Source of the DNA: Solimonas thermocellulolyticum
GTDB taxonomy: Bacteria; Pseudomonadota; Gammaproteobacteria; Nevskiales; Nevskiaceae
NCBI RefSeq assembly: GCF_040327995.1
Contig: NZ_JBEPIJ010000001.1
Span: forward strand, 1-64,000
Length of the DNA stretch: 64,000 nucleotides
Reading direction: 5' to 3'
The position numbers were made by a program, and so were the translations under genes. This document shows, one piece after another, positions 1 to 8,683 of the stretch. The number at the start of each line of letters is the position of its first letter. Position 1 is the first letter of the stretch. A model generated the notes under the pieces. That model was not told the DNA's origin, made no database searches, and was given only the letters and a program-made list of their open reading frames with translations.

Positions 1-1
1 C

Positions 2-205
2 AACGGCATCGAGGGCTTCTGGAGCTATGCCAAGAACTGGCTCTACATGTACCGTGGCGTGCCCCGGCAATACTTCCACCTGTACCTGGCCGAAGTTTGC
101 TACCGGTTCAATCACCGGCACGAGAACCTGCAACCCTTGCTGCACAAGCTTCTCAAGCAGATCTCAATCCAGGAGCTACGTCCAATTCTGGTCCGGAAAG
201 GTTAG
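2..205 (+). CDS. IS1595-family (ISXO2-like) transposase, C-terminal fragment
   Basis: The frame is open from the window edge and ends in TAG after 67 residues. The motif NGIEGFWSYAKNWL followed by FNHRHENL matches the C-terminal end of ISXO2-like DDE transposases of the IS1595 family, which cut and join the ends of the insertion sequence; the Glu of NGIE fits the last acidic catalytic residue. Only the tail is visible, so intactness cannot be judged. It ends about 50 bp from tRNA-Asp, so an insertion sequence borders the hupB-tRNA operon. I do not see a clear terminal inverted repeat downstream of the stop. Confidence 0.75.
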   Translation, partial: NGIEGFWSYAKNWLYMYRGVPRQYFHLYLAEVCYRFNHRHENLQPLLHKLLKQISIQELRPILVRKG

Positions 206-220
206 GAATTACCAAAAGCA

Positions 221-244
221 AAGGCGCCCCAGCGGGCGCCTTTT
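221..244 (-). terminator. Bidirectional intrinsic terminator
   Basis: A perfect 9-bp stem (AAGGCGCCC/GGGCGCCTT) closes a CAGC loop and has T-rich tails on both sides. On the minus strand it lies just past the CCA end of tRNA-Asp and would end the hupB-tRNA-Val-tRNA-Asp transcript. On the plus strand it would end transcription from the transposase. Confidence 0.75.
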
Positions 245-254
245 GATCTCGACG

Positions 255-331
255 TGGCGGAGCGGACGGGACTCGAACCCGCGACCCCCGGCGTGACAGG
301 CCGGTATTCTAACCGACTGAACTACCGCTCC
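255..331 (-). tRNA. tRNA-Asp (GTC)
   Basis: Reading the minus strand, a 77-nt cloverleaf begins GGAGCGGTAGTTCAGTCGG and ends in an encoded CCA. The anticodon stem-loop carries GTC within CCTGTCACG, and the T arm is GGGTTCGAGTCCC. It is nearly identical to enterobacterial tRNA-Asp as I remember it. It lies 11 bp downstream of tRNA-Val and is probably processed from the same transcript. Confidence 0.97.
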
Positions 332-342
332 CCATCGAAACG

Positions 343-418
343 TGGTGGGTGCTGACGGGCTCGAACCGCCGACATTCGCCTTGTAAGGGCGACGCTCTAC
401 CTACTGAGCTAAGCACCC
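343..418 (-). tRNA. tRNA-Val (TAC)
   Basis: A 76-nt minus-strand cloverleaf begins GGGTGCTTAGCTCAGTAGG and ends in encoded CCA. The anticodon loop CCTTACAAGG gives TAC (valine), and the T arm is GCGGTTCGAGCCCG. It sits 58 bp downstream of hupB with no terminator between, so a hupB-tRNA-Val-tRNA-Asp transcript is likely. Confidence 0.97.
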
Positions 419-476
419 TGTTGCAGCGTGTTCGACAGACCCGAAGGTCAGCAACCTTATGCAGCAGCAAAGACCG

Positions 477-749
477 TTATTTTAGCATGTCCTTGAGCGC
501 CTTGCCAGCCTTAAACGCCGGCGTCTTGCTCGCCTTGATCTTGATCGTCGCCCCCGTCTTGGGGTTGCGGCCCTGGCGAGCGGCGCGCTCACGCACGAGG
601 AAGGTACCGAATCCCACGAGCGATACCTTGTCCTTCTTCTTGAGCGCCTTGCCGATCACCTCGAACATTGCGTCGATGGCACGACCGGCATCGGCCTTGG
701 AGATGTCCGCCTTGTCGGCGACTGCGTTGATCAACTCGGTTTTGTTCAT
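477..749 (-). CDS. hupB: DNA-binding protein HU-beta
   Basis: This 90-residue protein has the full HU fold: the N-terminal helices MNKTELINAVADKADISKAD, the VSLVGFGTF strand, and the DNA-clamping arm with GRNPKTGATIKI. HU dimers bind and bend DNA without strong sequence preference and help compact the nucleoid. Length and sequence match proteobacterial HupB. A GAGGGG ribosome-binding site precedes the ATG. In related bacteria hupB follows lon and precedes ppiD; here tRNA-Val and tRNA-Asp follow, and ppiD is about 12 kb away. The likely promoter lies about 230 bp upstream. Confidence 0.97.
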   Translation of the reverse strand: MNKTELINAVADKADISKADAGRAIDAMFEVIGKALKKKDKVSLVGFGTFLVRERAARQGRNPKTGATIKIKASKTPAFKAGKALKDMLK

Positions 750-1280
750 TCAGAGCGTCCCCTCGGAAACATGGATGGCACGGAGCCGGAAAAGCTTGAA
801 CCCTTGGCGTGTCGTGTTTGCATGGAACAACCAGCGGCGCTGTGGCATCGAACCCGTGCAGAGTGCGGTGCCTCATCGACCCTCGCCCACTCGATCTGTG
901 GTAGCGGCCTTGAAACCTCACACGCCTGCGCATGTACACGGCCGCAGGCATGACCCGAGCGGTGGGTGGCGGCGCTTTATAACAACTGGGTTTTCGAGCG
1001 TCAACAAAACGCGTGGCGGTGGCTCTCGGCGTGGAAAAACAGACGCAAAAATGAGTGCAGACCCCGATTGACTTTGCGGCCCGTCTCGCCCTTGCGACGA
1101 TCAAATCTGGTGAACCCGACGCACGTGACAGCGGTCGGTGCCCGATGCAGACCTTTGTCGTCGGCACGGCCCCACAGACGCCGCCATTCATCCTGCCACG
1201 GCGACCATCAGCACGGTTGCAGAATCTGACGAGCAGTGCATTTGCTACACTCGCGCCGTTCCACCATCAGAACCTCACGC
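750..1280. other. Divergent intergenic region, hupB / TPR-ExbBD operon
   Basis: These 531 bases hold no convincing gene; the open frames crossing them lack coherent composition. They contain the minus-strand promoter at 976-1004 and the long hupB leader. On the plus strand the extended -10-like TGCTACACT (TACACT at 246-251 past 1000, i.e. 1246-1251) lies about 30 bp before the start of the operon and could drive it, but no good -35 is seen. Confidence 0.5.
976..1004 (-). promoter_or_regulatory. Sigma-70 promoter for hupB-tRNA operon
   Basis: On the minus strand TTGACG (-35, 999-1004) is separated by exactly 17 bp from TATAAA (-10, 976-981). This is close to consensus and faces hupB with no other minus-strand gene between. 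It implies a 5' leader of about 220 nt. No experimental start is known. Confidence 0.7.
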
Positions 1281-1853
1281 ATGCGCTCGATTCGTGGCCG
1301 CAGGGCCTTGCGACCGCTCTTGGTCGTGCTGTTTCCCCTGCACGCCGCAGCGGCCGATCCGGCAGAGGACATCGCCGAACGCGCGGCCCGTCTGGATCAG
1401 CTCGTCCAGGCCCTCAAGGACGAAGTCATCGAACTGACCGTGGAGGCTCAGTCGATCGAAAACACCGTGCTGGTGCCCGAGCATCTGCGCGTATCGGTGT
1501 ATCTGCGTGTCGACGTCGCCGGTCTTTTGCTCGAAGAGGTCAGCGTCGCCATCGACGATCGCGCGGCCGAGGTCCACCGCTTCGACGATCGCGACGCCCG
1601 TGCGATGCTGTCCGAGCAGGCCGCGCGGCGCATTCTGCGCGCGACCGTCGGCGAAGGCGCGCATCGCATCCGTCTGCAATACCGCGCCCGCTTCGCCGAC
1701 GACACCGAAGAGGATCCGCCGGTCACTGGCAGCTACGAGGCGATCTTCGACAAGCATGCCGACGATACCGATCTGGAGTTCACGATCTCACGCAAGAGCC
1801 GTTTCGGCGACGAGCTGCGCACGAGCATGAAACAGTGGCGGAGATTGCCGTGA
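1281..1853 (+). CDS. Exported protein of unknown function, first gene of TPR-ExbBD operon
   Basis: The 190-residue product starts at ATG 1281, because the next residues (MRSIRGRRALRPLLVVLF, then HAAAADP) form a signal peptide with a likely AAA cleavage site. The mature part begins with a short helical, coiled-coil-like stretch (about residues 25-55) and continues in a beta-rich section with VSVYLRVDVAGLLLEEVSV. I do not recognise the family. The stop overlaps the GTG start of the next gene. Its place at the head of a nine-gene operon suggests a periplasmic part of the envelope machine. Confidence 0.7.
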   Translation: MRSIRGRRALRPLLVVLFPLHAAAADPAEDIAERAARLDQLVQALKDEVIELTVEAQSIENTVLVPEHLRVSVYLRVDVAGLLLEEVSVAIDDRAAEVHRFDDRDARAMLSEQAARRILRATVGEGAHRIRLQYRARFADDTEEDPPVTGSYEAIFDKHADDTDLEFTISRKSRFGDELRTSMKQWRRLP

Positions 1854-3661
1854 AACATGCGCTCGCACTGCTGATGCTGGGGGCTGCCCTGACCGCCGAC
1901 GCCACCGACGTGTACCGGGCCGGCGCCGCCGAAGATCCGCACGTGCGCGTCGCCGAATATCTCAATCGCGATGGCCGGCATTTGTCGGCCATCGTCGAGC
2001 TGCGCCTGCTCGACCCGACCGATGCACCGCAACGCATGCCGGAAGCGTATCGCTGGCAGCTCGCCGACAGCTACCTGTCGTTTGGCATGCGCGATCGCGC
2101 GCAGGCGATCTACCGCGATCTGGAACGCACGAGCCAGGACAAGCTTAGGCTCGGCCGGGCGCAGCTACAGCTCGCCGAGTTCGAGTACACCCGGGGCTAT
2201 TGGGCCGAGGCGCGCGCGACGCTGTACCGCATGCGCGAAACCCTGCCGCAGGAGCTGGTCGAAGACTGGCAGGACCTGCTCGCCCGCGTATTGATGGCAG
2301 AGAAGCGCTACGGCGACGCTGCCGAAGTGCTGACCGACCTCGACAACTCCGAGCGCCAATCCGCCTACACGCGCTACAACCTCGGCGTCGCACTGATCAA
2401 CGACGGCCGTGCGCCGCAGGGCTTGACCGCGCTCGACCGCATCGGCCGCCTGGTACCGTCCAACCTCGAAGAGCTCGCCCTGCGCGACCGCGCCAATCTG
2501 AGCCTCGGCTGGTACTTCCTGCAAGCTCAACAGGGCGGTACCGCCAAGCCGCTGTTCGAGCGCGTGCGCCTCGAAGGCCCGTTCTCGAACCGTGCGCTGC
2601 TCGGTCTGGGCTGGGCCGAACTCGCACCGCAGGGCGAGCGCGTCAGAAAGGCCCGGATCGGCGACGAACCGGACACCGACGCGAGCCCGTTCACGACGTT
2701 CTCGACGCTGGGCGTGCTGCTCCGGCCCGGCTTCACCGAAGAAGACATCTTCCGGCGCGCCGGCCTCTCCTCGTTTCGCCTGAGCAAGGCCAGCAAGAAG
2801 GAGGAGCAAGCCCTGGCCAAGGCGCTGGTGCCCTGGGTGGAGCTGATCTCGCGCGATCCCATGGACACTGCGGTGCAGGAAGCCTGGCTTGCGATCCCGT
2901 TCACGCTGGACCGCCTCGGCGCCTACACCCAGGCGCTCGAGTACTACGAAAAGGCGATCGAGGTCCTCGAAGAGGCCAGACGCCGCATGCAGGCAGCCAA
3001 GGTGTCGATCCGACAGGGCCGCATGGTCGAAACCATCGTGCGTCGCGAGATCGAATCCGAGGCCGGCTGGCGCTGGAAGCTGCTTGACCTGCCGGATGCG
3101 CCCGAAACCTATTTTCTGCAGCACCTGCTCGCCGAGCACCGCTTCCAGGAGGCGCTGAAGAACTATCGCGACACGCGCATGTTGCAGCGTTCGCTGGAAT
3201 CCTGGAGCCAACGGCTGAGTGCGGCCGAGCAAGCCCATGCCGCGTCCGACCGTCCGCCGGGCGACGCCGAGGCCTTGATCCGCCGTGCCCAGCGCCGCTG
3301 GACGCCGCCGTGGGCGGGTCTTGAGATCGTTTTGCGCGCGGAATCGTCGCTGTCCGTGCCGGTCGCCCATGGCGACGGCGCCTACGCAGAGCCCGAGCTG
3401 CGTCCGCGCCTGCGTCTGGCCGCATCGCCGGCGCGCTTCAACGGGCCGGTCGAGCGCGCACGCGCGGCCCAGCAGCGGCTCGCCGATCTCAAGCGCCAAC
3501 TCGCGGCGGCCGCAGAGGCGCAATCCAAGTTGCTTCAGGACATGTCGCTGGCGGATCTCGATCGGCAACAGCAGCAGATCGAGCGCTACCTGATCGAGGC
3601 GCGCTTTGCGCTCGCGCGACTCTACGACCGACACCAGAAGGGCGAACTCGATGAAGAGTAA
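1850..3661 (+). CDS. Periplasmic TPR-rich protein
   Basis: The start is GTG 1850, overlapping the preceding stop as GTGA. A long in-frame extension upstream is just open sequence. The 603-residue product opens with a signal peptide (VKHALALLMLGAALTADA) followed by helix-turn-helix repeats typical of tetratricopeptide proteins, such as RYNLGVALINDGRAPQGLTA near residue 180 and TQALEYYEKAIEVLEEARRR near 365. The C-terminal 80 residues are coiled-coil-like, with many Glu, Gln and Ala. TPR arrays usually serve as protein-binding scaffolds. The gene overlaps the following TPR lipoprotein gene by 11 bp, so the two are probably translated together and may interact. Confidence 0.8.
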   Translation: MKHALALLMLGAALTADATDVYRAGAAEDPHVRVAEYLNRDGRHLSAIVELRLLDPTDAPQRMPEAYRWQLADSYLSFGMRDRAQAIYRDLERTSQDKLRLGRAQLQLAEFEYTRGYWAEARATLYRMRETLPQELVEDWQDLLARVLMAEKRYGDAAEVLTDLDNSERQSAYTRYNLGVALINDGRAPQGLTALDRIGRLVPSNLEELALRDRANLSLGWYFLQAQQGGTAKPLFERVRLEGPFSNRALLGLGWAELAPQGERVRKARIGDEPDTDASPFTTFSTLGVLLRPGFTEEDIFRRAGLSSFRLSKASKKEEQALAKALVPWVELISRDPMDTAVQEAWLAIPFTLDRLGAYTQALEYYEKAIEVLEEARRRMQAAKVSIRQGRMVETIVRREIESEAGWRWKLLDLPDAPETYFLQHLLAEHRFQEALKNYRDTRMLQRSLESWSQRLSAAEQAHAASDRPPGDAEALIRRAQRRWTPPWAGLEIVLRAESSLSVPVAHGDGAYAEPELRPRLRLAASPARFNGPVERARAAQQRLADLKRQLAAAAEAQSKLLQDMSLADLDRQQQQIERYLIEARFALARLYDRHQKGELDEE

Positions 3662-6506
3662 ACCCGGCCGCATCCTGCTTGCGCTCGTCACGCTGGTCCT
3701 TGCCGGCTGCGGATCGACCGTGGTCAAGGAAAGCTCACCGCCGATCGCCAAGACCATCGGCAAGATGGACCGCCCGCCCGAGGAAGTGCTGCCGATCATC
3801 CGCTCCGAGCCGGTCGCCGGCGATGCCGAGGCCGCAGCCGAAAACTACCGCAAACTGCTGGAGCTCACCCCCGACGTCGAGACGCGCAAGGAGGCGCAGC
3901 GCCGTCTGGCCGACCTGCAAGTGCAGATCCAGGACAGCCGCGGTGCGACCGAGGAGTCCGAGAAAGCGTTGCAAGAAGCGATCAGCCTCTACAACAAACT
4001 GTTGTACGCCGACCCCAACAGCGAAAACAACGACCGCATCTTCTACCAGCTCGCGCGCGCGCAGCAGAATATCGGCGAGACCGAAGCGGCGATCGACACG
4101 CTCAAGCGCCTGACCGACCGCCACCCCAAGTCTGCGCTCGCCGGCGATGCCCGTTTCCGTCGCGCCGAACTGCTGTTCGCCGTCGGTCGCTACGCGGAAG
4201 CGGAGGCCGACTACCGTGTCGTGATGGATCTCAAGGACGCGACGCCGTTCTTCGAACCGGCACAGTACAAGTACGGCTGGTCGCAGTACAAGCAGTCCAA
4301 GTACGAGGAGGCGATCGGGACCTTCTTCGACCTGCTCGATCGTGAGCTGCCGACCGGCGAACCCTACGAACCCGAGCCAGCGCTCCGGCAAGTGGACGTC
4401 GACAGTGCCGACATGGCACGCGACGCGCTACGGGTCGTGACCCTGGCGCTCGCCTCGCTCGGCGGCGGCTCCGCGCTCAACGAGTACCTGCAGACTCACG
4501 GCGATCCGCGTTTTTATCCGCTGGTCTACGCCGCGCTCGGCGAGGCGATGCTCGACAAGGAGCGCTACAGCGATGCGGCGGGCGCCTATGCCGCCTTCAT
4601 CCAGCGTTATCCCAGCTCGCCACTGGCGCCGGCATTCCAGTCGCGCATCATCGCGGCTTATGCGCGAGGCGGCTTCGGCGATCTGGTGGTCCGGGAAAAG
4701 GAACGCTACGCCACTGCCTACGATCCGCAGGCGGACTACTGGAACGGGGCGCCAGCGACCGAGGCGGTGATGCACGAGCTGCGCTCGCACCTCGAAGATC
4801 TGGCGCGCCACTATCACGCGAAAGCGCAGCAGGCTGCAGTCGGCAGCGCGTCCGCCGCGGGCGCGGGCGTCAATGTCGGCGCGAATGACTTCCGCGTCGC
4901 CGCGCGCTGGTATCGCCGCATCATCGACCTGTATCCGCAGGACCCGAAACTGGCCGACATCCACTTCCTGCTCGGCGACGCGCTGCTCGACGGCGGCGAG
5001 ATCCTCGCGGCGGCACGGGCCTACGAGCGCACCGCCTACGGCTACGAGAATTACGCCCGTGCCGGTGAGGCCGCGCACGCCTCGGTACTCGCCTACGTCA
5101 AACATGCGCGCACGGTCGACGCGGGATCCCGTCCCGAGGCGCTGCGTGCGGCCGTGGAAGCCGGCATCAAGCTCGCCGACAACTTCCCCGAGCACCCGCA
5201 CAAGCTCGCAGTACTGACCCAGGCGGCGCAGGATCTCTACGAGCTGCAAGCGTATGACGAGGCGGTGACCGTCGCCGCGCGCGTGATCCAGGCGCAACCG
5301 GTCGCGGATGCCGCGCTGCGCCGCATCGCCTGGAGCGTCACCGGCGACGCGCACTTTGCGCAGGCGCGCTTCGCCGAGGCCGAAGCAGCGTTCAGCGAGG
5401 AACTGCGCCTGACGCCGGCGCAAGCGCCCGAACGCGCCGACATCACCGAGCAGCTCGCCGTCGCGGTCTACCGTCAGGGCGAAGCCGCGCGCGCGGCCGA
5501 CGATCTCAAAACCGCGGCTTTCCACTTCCTGCGCGTCGGCGACGTCGCACCGGCATCGAGTATCCGTGCAACCGCCGAATACGATGGTGCCGCGGCACTG
5601 ATCATCCTCGAAGACTGGGCCAATGCGGCGCGCGTACTCGAAGGCTTCCGCCAGCGCTTCCCCGGCCATGCCCTGGAGGCCGACGTCGACAAGAAGCTCG
5701 CCGTCGCCTATCAGCGCGACGGCAAGCCGCTGGATGCGGCCCGCACCTACGCGCGCATCGCCCGCCGCGACAGCGAGACCATCGAGGTGCGGCGCGAAGC
5801 CGGCTGGCTCGCCGCCACCTTGCTCGACGAAGGCAAGGCCGATCGCGAGGCCGCCGCCGCCTATGCGTACTACGTCGAGATCTTCGCACAGCCGCTCGAA
5901 CGCACCATCGAGGCGCGCAGCCGCCTGGTCCACTACGCCCGCGCATCCGGCGACCGCGATCAACTCGCCTATTGGCTCGAGTCGCTGGTCGACGCCGACA
6001 CCAACGCCGGCGCGCAGCGCAGCAACCGTTCGCGTTCGCTGGCCGCCGAGGCGAGCCTCGAGCTCGGTCGTATGGCGGCACGCAAGGCCACGCAGATCCG
6101 CTTGACGCTGCCCATCGAAAGCAGCCTGCCGCGCAAGAAGCAGGCGATGGAAGACGCCATCCGCTGGCTCGATCGCGCCGCCGGCTACGGTTTCGCCGAG
6201 ACGACGACGGCGGCGACCTTCGAGCTCGGCGAGGTCTATCGCGCCTTCGGTCGTGCACTGATGGAATCGGAACGTCCGCGCGACCTCGACGGCCTCGAGC
6301 TGGAACAGTACGAGCTGCTGCTCGAAGAGCAGGCGTATCCGTTCGAGGAACAGGCGATCGCAACCCACGAAGCTAACCTGCAGCGCCTGCGCAGCGGGCT
6401 GTACGACACCTGGATCGCGCGCAGCGCCAGGGCGCTCGCGGACTTGACGCCGGCACGCTACGGCAAGCGCGAACAGGCGGAGGACCGATATGAATCACTC
6501 GACTGA
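3651..6506 (+). CDS. Large TPR lipoprotein
   Basis: This 951-residue protein starts at ATG 3651, which exposes a lipoprotein signal: MKSKPGRILLALVTLVLAGC, with lipobox LAGC and the acylated Cys at residue 20. The rest is almost wholly TPR-like helices, for example FYQLARAQQNIGETEAAIDT and DARFRRAELLFAVGRYAEAE, spread over the length. It probably hangs from the inner leaflet of the outer membrane as a scaffold. Very long TPR lipoproteins also occur in gliding and secretion machines such as the Myxococcus Glt complex; that comparison is an inference from architecture. It overlaps both neighbours, consistent with one tightly coupled operon. Confidence 0.85.
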   Translation: MKSKPGRILLALVTLVLAGCGSTVVKESSPPIAKTIGKMDRPPEEVLPIIRSEPVAGDAEAAAENYRKLLELTPDVETRKEAQRRLADLQVQIQDSRGATEESEKALQEAISLYNKLLYADPNSENNDRIFYQLARAQQNIGETEAAIDTLKRLTDRHPKSALAGDARFRRAELLFAVGRYAEAEADYRVVMDLKDATPFFEPAQYKYGWSQYKQSKYEEAIGTFFDLLDRELPTGEPYEPEPALRQVDVDSADMARDALRVVTLALASLGGGSALNEYLQTHGDPRFYPLVYAALGEAMLDKERYSDAAGAYAAFIQRYPSSPLAPAFQSRIIAAYARGGFGDLVVREKERYATAYDPQADYWNGAPATEAVMHELRSHLEDLARHYHAKAQQAAVGSASAAGAGVNVGANDFRVAARWYRRIIDLYPQDPKLADIHFLLGDALLDGGEILAAARAYERTAYGYENYARAGEAAHASVLAYVKHARTVDAGSRPEALRAAVEAGIKLADNFPEHPHKLAVLTQAAQDLYELQAYDEAVTVAARVIQAQPVADAALRRIAWSVTGDAHFAQARFAEAEAAFSEELRLTPAQAPERADITEQLAVAVYRQGEAARAADDLKTAAFHFLRVGDVAPASSIRATAEYDGAAALIILEDWANAARVLEGFRQRFPGHALEADVDKKLAVAYQRDGKPLDAARTYARIARRDSETIEVRREAGWLAATLLDEGKADREAAAAYAYYVEIFAQPLERTIEARSRLVHYARASGDRDQLAYWLESLVDADTNAGAQRSNRSRSLAAEASLELGRMAARKATQIRLTLPIESSLPRKKQAMEDAIRWLDRAAGYGFAETTTAATFELGEVYRAFGRALMESERPRDLDGLELEQYELLLEEQAYPFEEQAIATHEANLQRLRSGLYDTWIARSARALADLTPARYGKREQAEDRYESLD

Positions 6507-7137
6507 CCACGCCCGCCGCCTCGGCGCGCTCGCGCTCGCGGCGCTGCTCACGGCCTGCAGCACCGTGCCGCAGCGTCCACAGCCGACGGACGCACCCGCG
6601 CAGACCCCGGCACCGACCGAGGCCGACAAGGGGGATCCGCGGCAGCGCTTTGCCGCGGCGATGCAACTGCTGCGCGACAATCAGATCGCCGAGGCCGAGC
6701 AAGCGCTGACCCAGCTGGTCCAGGACTTCCCCGAACACTCCGGGCCATGGACCAATCTGGGCATCCTGTTCGCCCGCTCCAATCGGCGCGCGCAGGCCTT
6801 GGGCGCCTTCGGCAAGGCGGCGCAGCTCAATCCGCAGAACAAGGTGGCGCTCAACTGGCTCGGCATCCTGCACCGCGAGGCCGGCGCGCACGAGCGCGCA
6901 CGCCAGGCATACGAACGCGCGCTGGCGATCGACCCGGACTACGCTTATGCGCACTACAATCTCGCGCTGCTTTTGGATGTCCACCTCAAGCAACCGGCAG
7001 CAGCCCTGCCCCACTATCGCGAGTATCTGCGGCTGAGCGAAAGCGGTGACCTCAAGGTGATGGCGTGGATTGCCGAGATCGAAGCGACCCTGACGCCGGA
7101 AAAGGCAGCGGGCGCGGACGCGGAACCGCAGTCATGA
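6490..7137 (+). CDS. Small TPR lipoprotein
   Basis: The 215-residue product carries a lipoprotein signal ending in LTAC (Cys at residue 23), a Pro/Thr-rich linker, then at least three TPR units (about residues 55-165), including NLGILFARSNRRAQALGAF and ARQAYERALAIDPDYAYAHY. This resembles PilF/PilW-like pilotins and the TPR lipoproteins that accompany ExbBD-type motors. Its start lies 17 bp inside the preceding gene and its stop overlaps the next start as ATGA. I infer an outer-membrane-anchored adaptor in the same complex. Confidence 0.8.
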   Translation: MNHSTDHARRLGALALAALLTACSTVPQRPQPTDAPAQTPAPTEADKGDPRQRFAAAMQLLRDNQIAEAEQALTQLVQDFPEHSGPWTNLGILFARSNRRAQALGAFGKAAQLNPQNKVALNWLGILHREAGAHERARQAYERALAIDPDYAYAHYNLALLLDVHLKQPAAALPHYREYLRLSESGDLKVMAWIAEIEATLTPEKAAGADAEPQS

Positions 7138-7472
7138 GCGGTGCGATTCGCGCGCTAGGAGCGGCTTTGCTGGCGCTGTGCTCGATGGCCTCGGCGCAGG
7201 ACGAGATGCCGGCCGTCGGCGGTCTGCCGCAATCCGGCGGACGCGAGGATGCCGGCACCACCATCATCGGCGAGCGTGAATCGCCGATCGGCCTGTACAT
7301 CATGCCCTGGCGCGAAGCACGCCCGCAGGCCGACATGGACCGGCCGGCGCGCCTCTTGCAAGAGGAGCTGTTGCCCGTGGATGAGCAGGTGTTCGTCCGC
7401 CAGATCGAGTATCACAATGCGCTCATTGGCGCCTTGAAACAAAAAGGTTTCGTCACCCCCGGCGGCCGCTGA
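7134..7472 (+). CDS. Small exported protein of unknown function
   Basis: The 112-residue protein starts at ATG 7134 (ATGA overlap with the preceding stop) and begins with a clear signal peptide, MSGAIRALGAALLALCSMASA, cleaved before QDEMP. The mature part of about 90 residues includes IIGERESPIGLYIMPWREA and a C-terminal helix. I know of no function. It lies between the TPR lipoproteins and the ExbB gene, so it is probably a periplasmic component of the same machine. Confidence 0.7.
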   Translation: MSGAIRALGAALLALCSMASAQDEMPAVGGLPQSGGREDAGTTIIGERESPIGLYIMPWREARPQADMDRPARLLQEELLPVDEQVFVRQIEYHNALIGALKQKGFVTPGGR

Positions 7473-7537
7473 TGCGATCCTCGCTTCCGCATTCCGTCGT
7501 CCCAACCCCTGCATCGGATTTTCCAAGAGGCTGAACC

Positions 7538-8170
7538 ATGGAGTTTTTTGCCACCGTCCTGCGCTTTTTCCAGAGTGGCGGCGCGTTCATGTACCCGATT
7601 CTCGTGGTACTGGTGATCGGTCTTGCGATCGCCCTCGAACGTGCGCTGTACCTGCGGCGCGCGAACATCGAGAACCGCGAGCTCTGGTCGAACCTGCTGC
7701 CGTTGCTCAACCAGGGCAAGCACGAGGCTGCCGAACAGCTCGCCAGCGAGTCGCAGACCGCCATCGGCCGCGTGCTCGGCTTCGGCCTGGCCCGCGCGCG
7801 CGGCAACGCGACGCGTGGTGAGATCGAGATGGCGATGGAAGAGAGCATCATGGAGGTCACGCCGCTGCTCGAACGGCGCACACACTACCTCGCCACCTTC
7901 GCCAACATCGCCACGCTGCTGGGCCTGCTCGGCACCATCATCGGCCTGATCCAGGGCTTCAACGCGGTGGCCAACGTCAACCCGGCCGAGAAGGCGAACC
8001 TGCTGTCGGCGTCGATCTCGGTGGCGATGAACACCACCGCCTTCGGCCTGATGGTCGCGATCCCGCTTTTGCTGGCGCACGCCTGGCTGCAGTCCAAGGC
8101 CAATGACCTGATCGACAGCGTCGAGATGGCGGCGATCAAGTTCCTCAATAGCCTCGGCCTGAAGAACTAA
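7538..8170 (+). CDS. MotA/TolQ/ExbB-family proton channel
   Basis: This 210-residue inner-membrane protein has the three-helix ExbB layout: TM1 about residues 17-36, a cytoplasmic loop ending in MEVTPLLERRTHYLATFANI, TM2 (ATLLGLLGTIIGLIQGFNAV) and TM3 (MNTTAFGLMVAIPLLLAHAW). ExbB and TolQ form a pentamer around ExbD or TolR and couple the proton gradient to envelope work. An AAGAGG ribosome-binding site lies 6 bp before the ATG. Two ExbD genes and a TonB-like gene follow, so it most likely energises this operon's own complex and not generic iron uptake. Confidence 0.92.
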   Translation: MEFFATVLRFFQSGGAFMYPILVVLVIGLAIALERALYLRRANIENRELWSNLLPLLNQGKHEAAEQLASESQTAIGRVLGFGLARARGNATRGEIEMAMEESIMEVTPLLERRTHYLATFANIATLLGLLGTIIGLIQGFNAVANVNPAEKANLLSASISVAMNTTAFGLMVAIPLLLAHAWLQSKANDLIDSVEMAAIKFLNSLGLKN

Positions 8171-8179
8171 GAGAGTCTG

Positions 8180-8683
8180 ATGCTCGCCCGCATGCGCCGT
8201 GCGCGCCGCCAGGACGTGGCGGAGCTCAACATCACGGCCTTTCTCAACCTGATGGTGGTGTTGGTGCCGTTCCTGCTGATCACGGCCGTGTTCACCCAGC
8301 TCACCATCAAGGAACTGGACCTGCCCGATACCTCGCGCAGCCAGCCGCCCTCCGAGGAGCTCAAGCGCGGCCTGTCCGTGCTCATCCGCGAGACCGGGCT
8401 GACGCTGACCAACGACGGCGCCATCGTGCAATCCTGGCCCAAGGCCGAAGACGGCTACAACTACGCGGCGCTGGGCCAGACCCTCGCCGAGATCAAGAAC
8501 CGCAATCCGGCCGAGGATCGCATCACCTTGCTGCTCGAACCCGGCATCCCCTACGACGTGATGATTCAGGTGATGGACACCGTGCACTACCTGCCCGCGG
8601 CGAGCGAGGGCGTGCTGGTCGACATGTTCCCGAGGATCTCGGTGGGCGACGCCCCGGTGCTGGCATCGGAGGCCGTACCATGA
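8180..8683 (+). CDS. ExbD/TolR-family protein with Asn at the motor position
   Basis: The 167-residue product has a short basic cytoplasmic N-terminus, one membrane helix (about residues 18-40) and a periplasmic domain, as in ExbD. The helix reads NITAFLNLMVVLVPFLL, whereas ExbD and TolR carry an essential Asp in place of N23 (for example LIDVM). A motor subunit without that Asp is not expected to relay protons alone. The partner ExbD encoded next keeps the Asp. The genes overlap as ATGA, which would favour co-assembly into a heterodimer. Confidence 0.9.
   Translation: MLARMRRARRQDVAELNITAFLNLMVVLVPFLLITAVFTQLTIKELDLPDTSRSQPPSEELKRGLSVLIRETGLTLTNDGAIVQSWPKAEDGYNYAALGQTLAEIKNRNPAEDRITLLLEPGIPYDVMIQVMDTVHYLPAASEGVLVDMFPRISVGDAPVLASEAVP

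Noticed and set aside
4428..6368. A 646-codon open frame opposite the large TPR lipoprotein
   Set aside because: Reverse complement of TPR-coding DNA; the plus-strand gene has a lipobox and operon overlaps.
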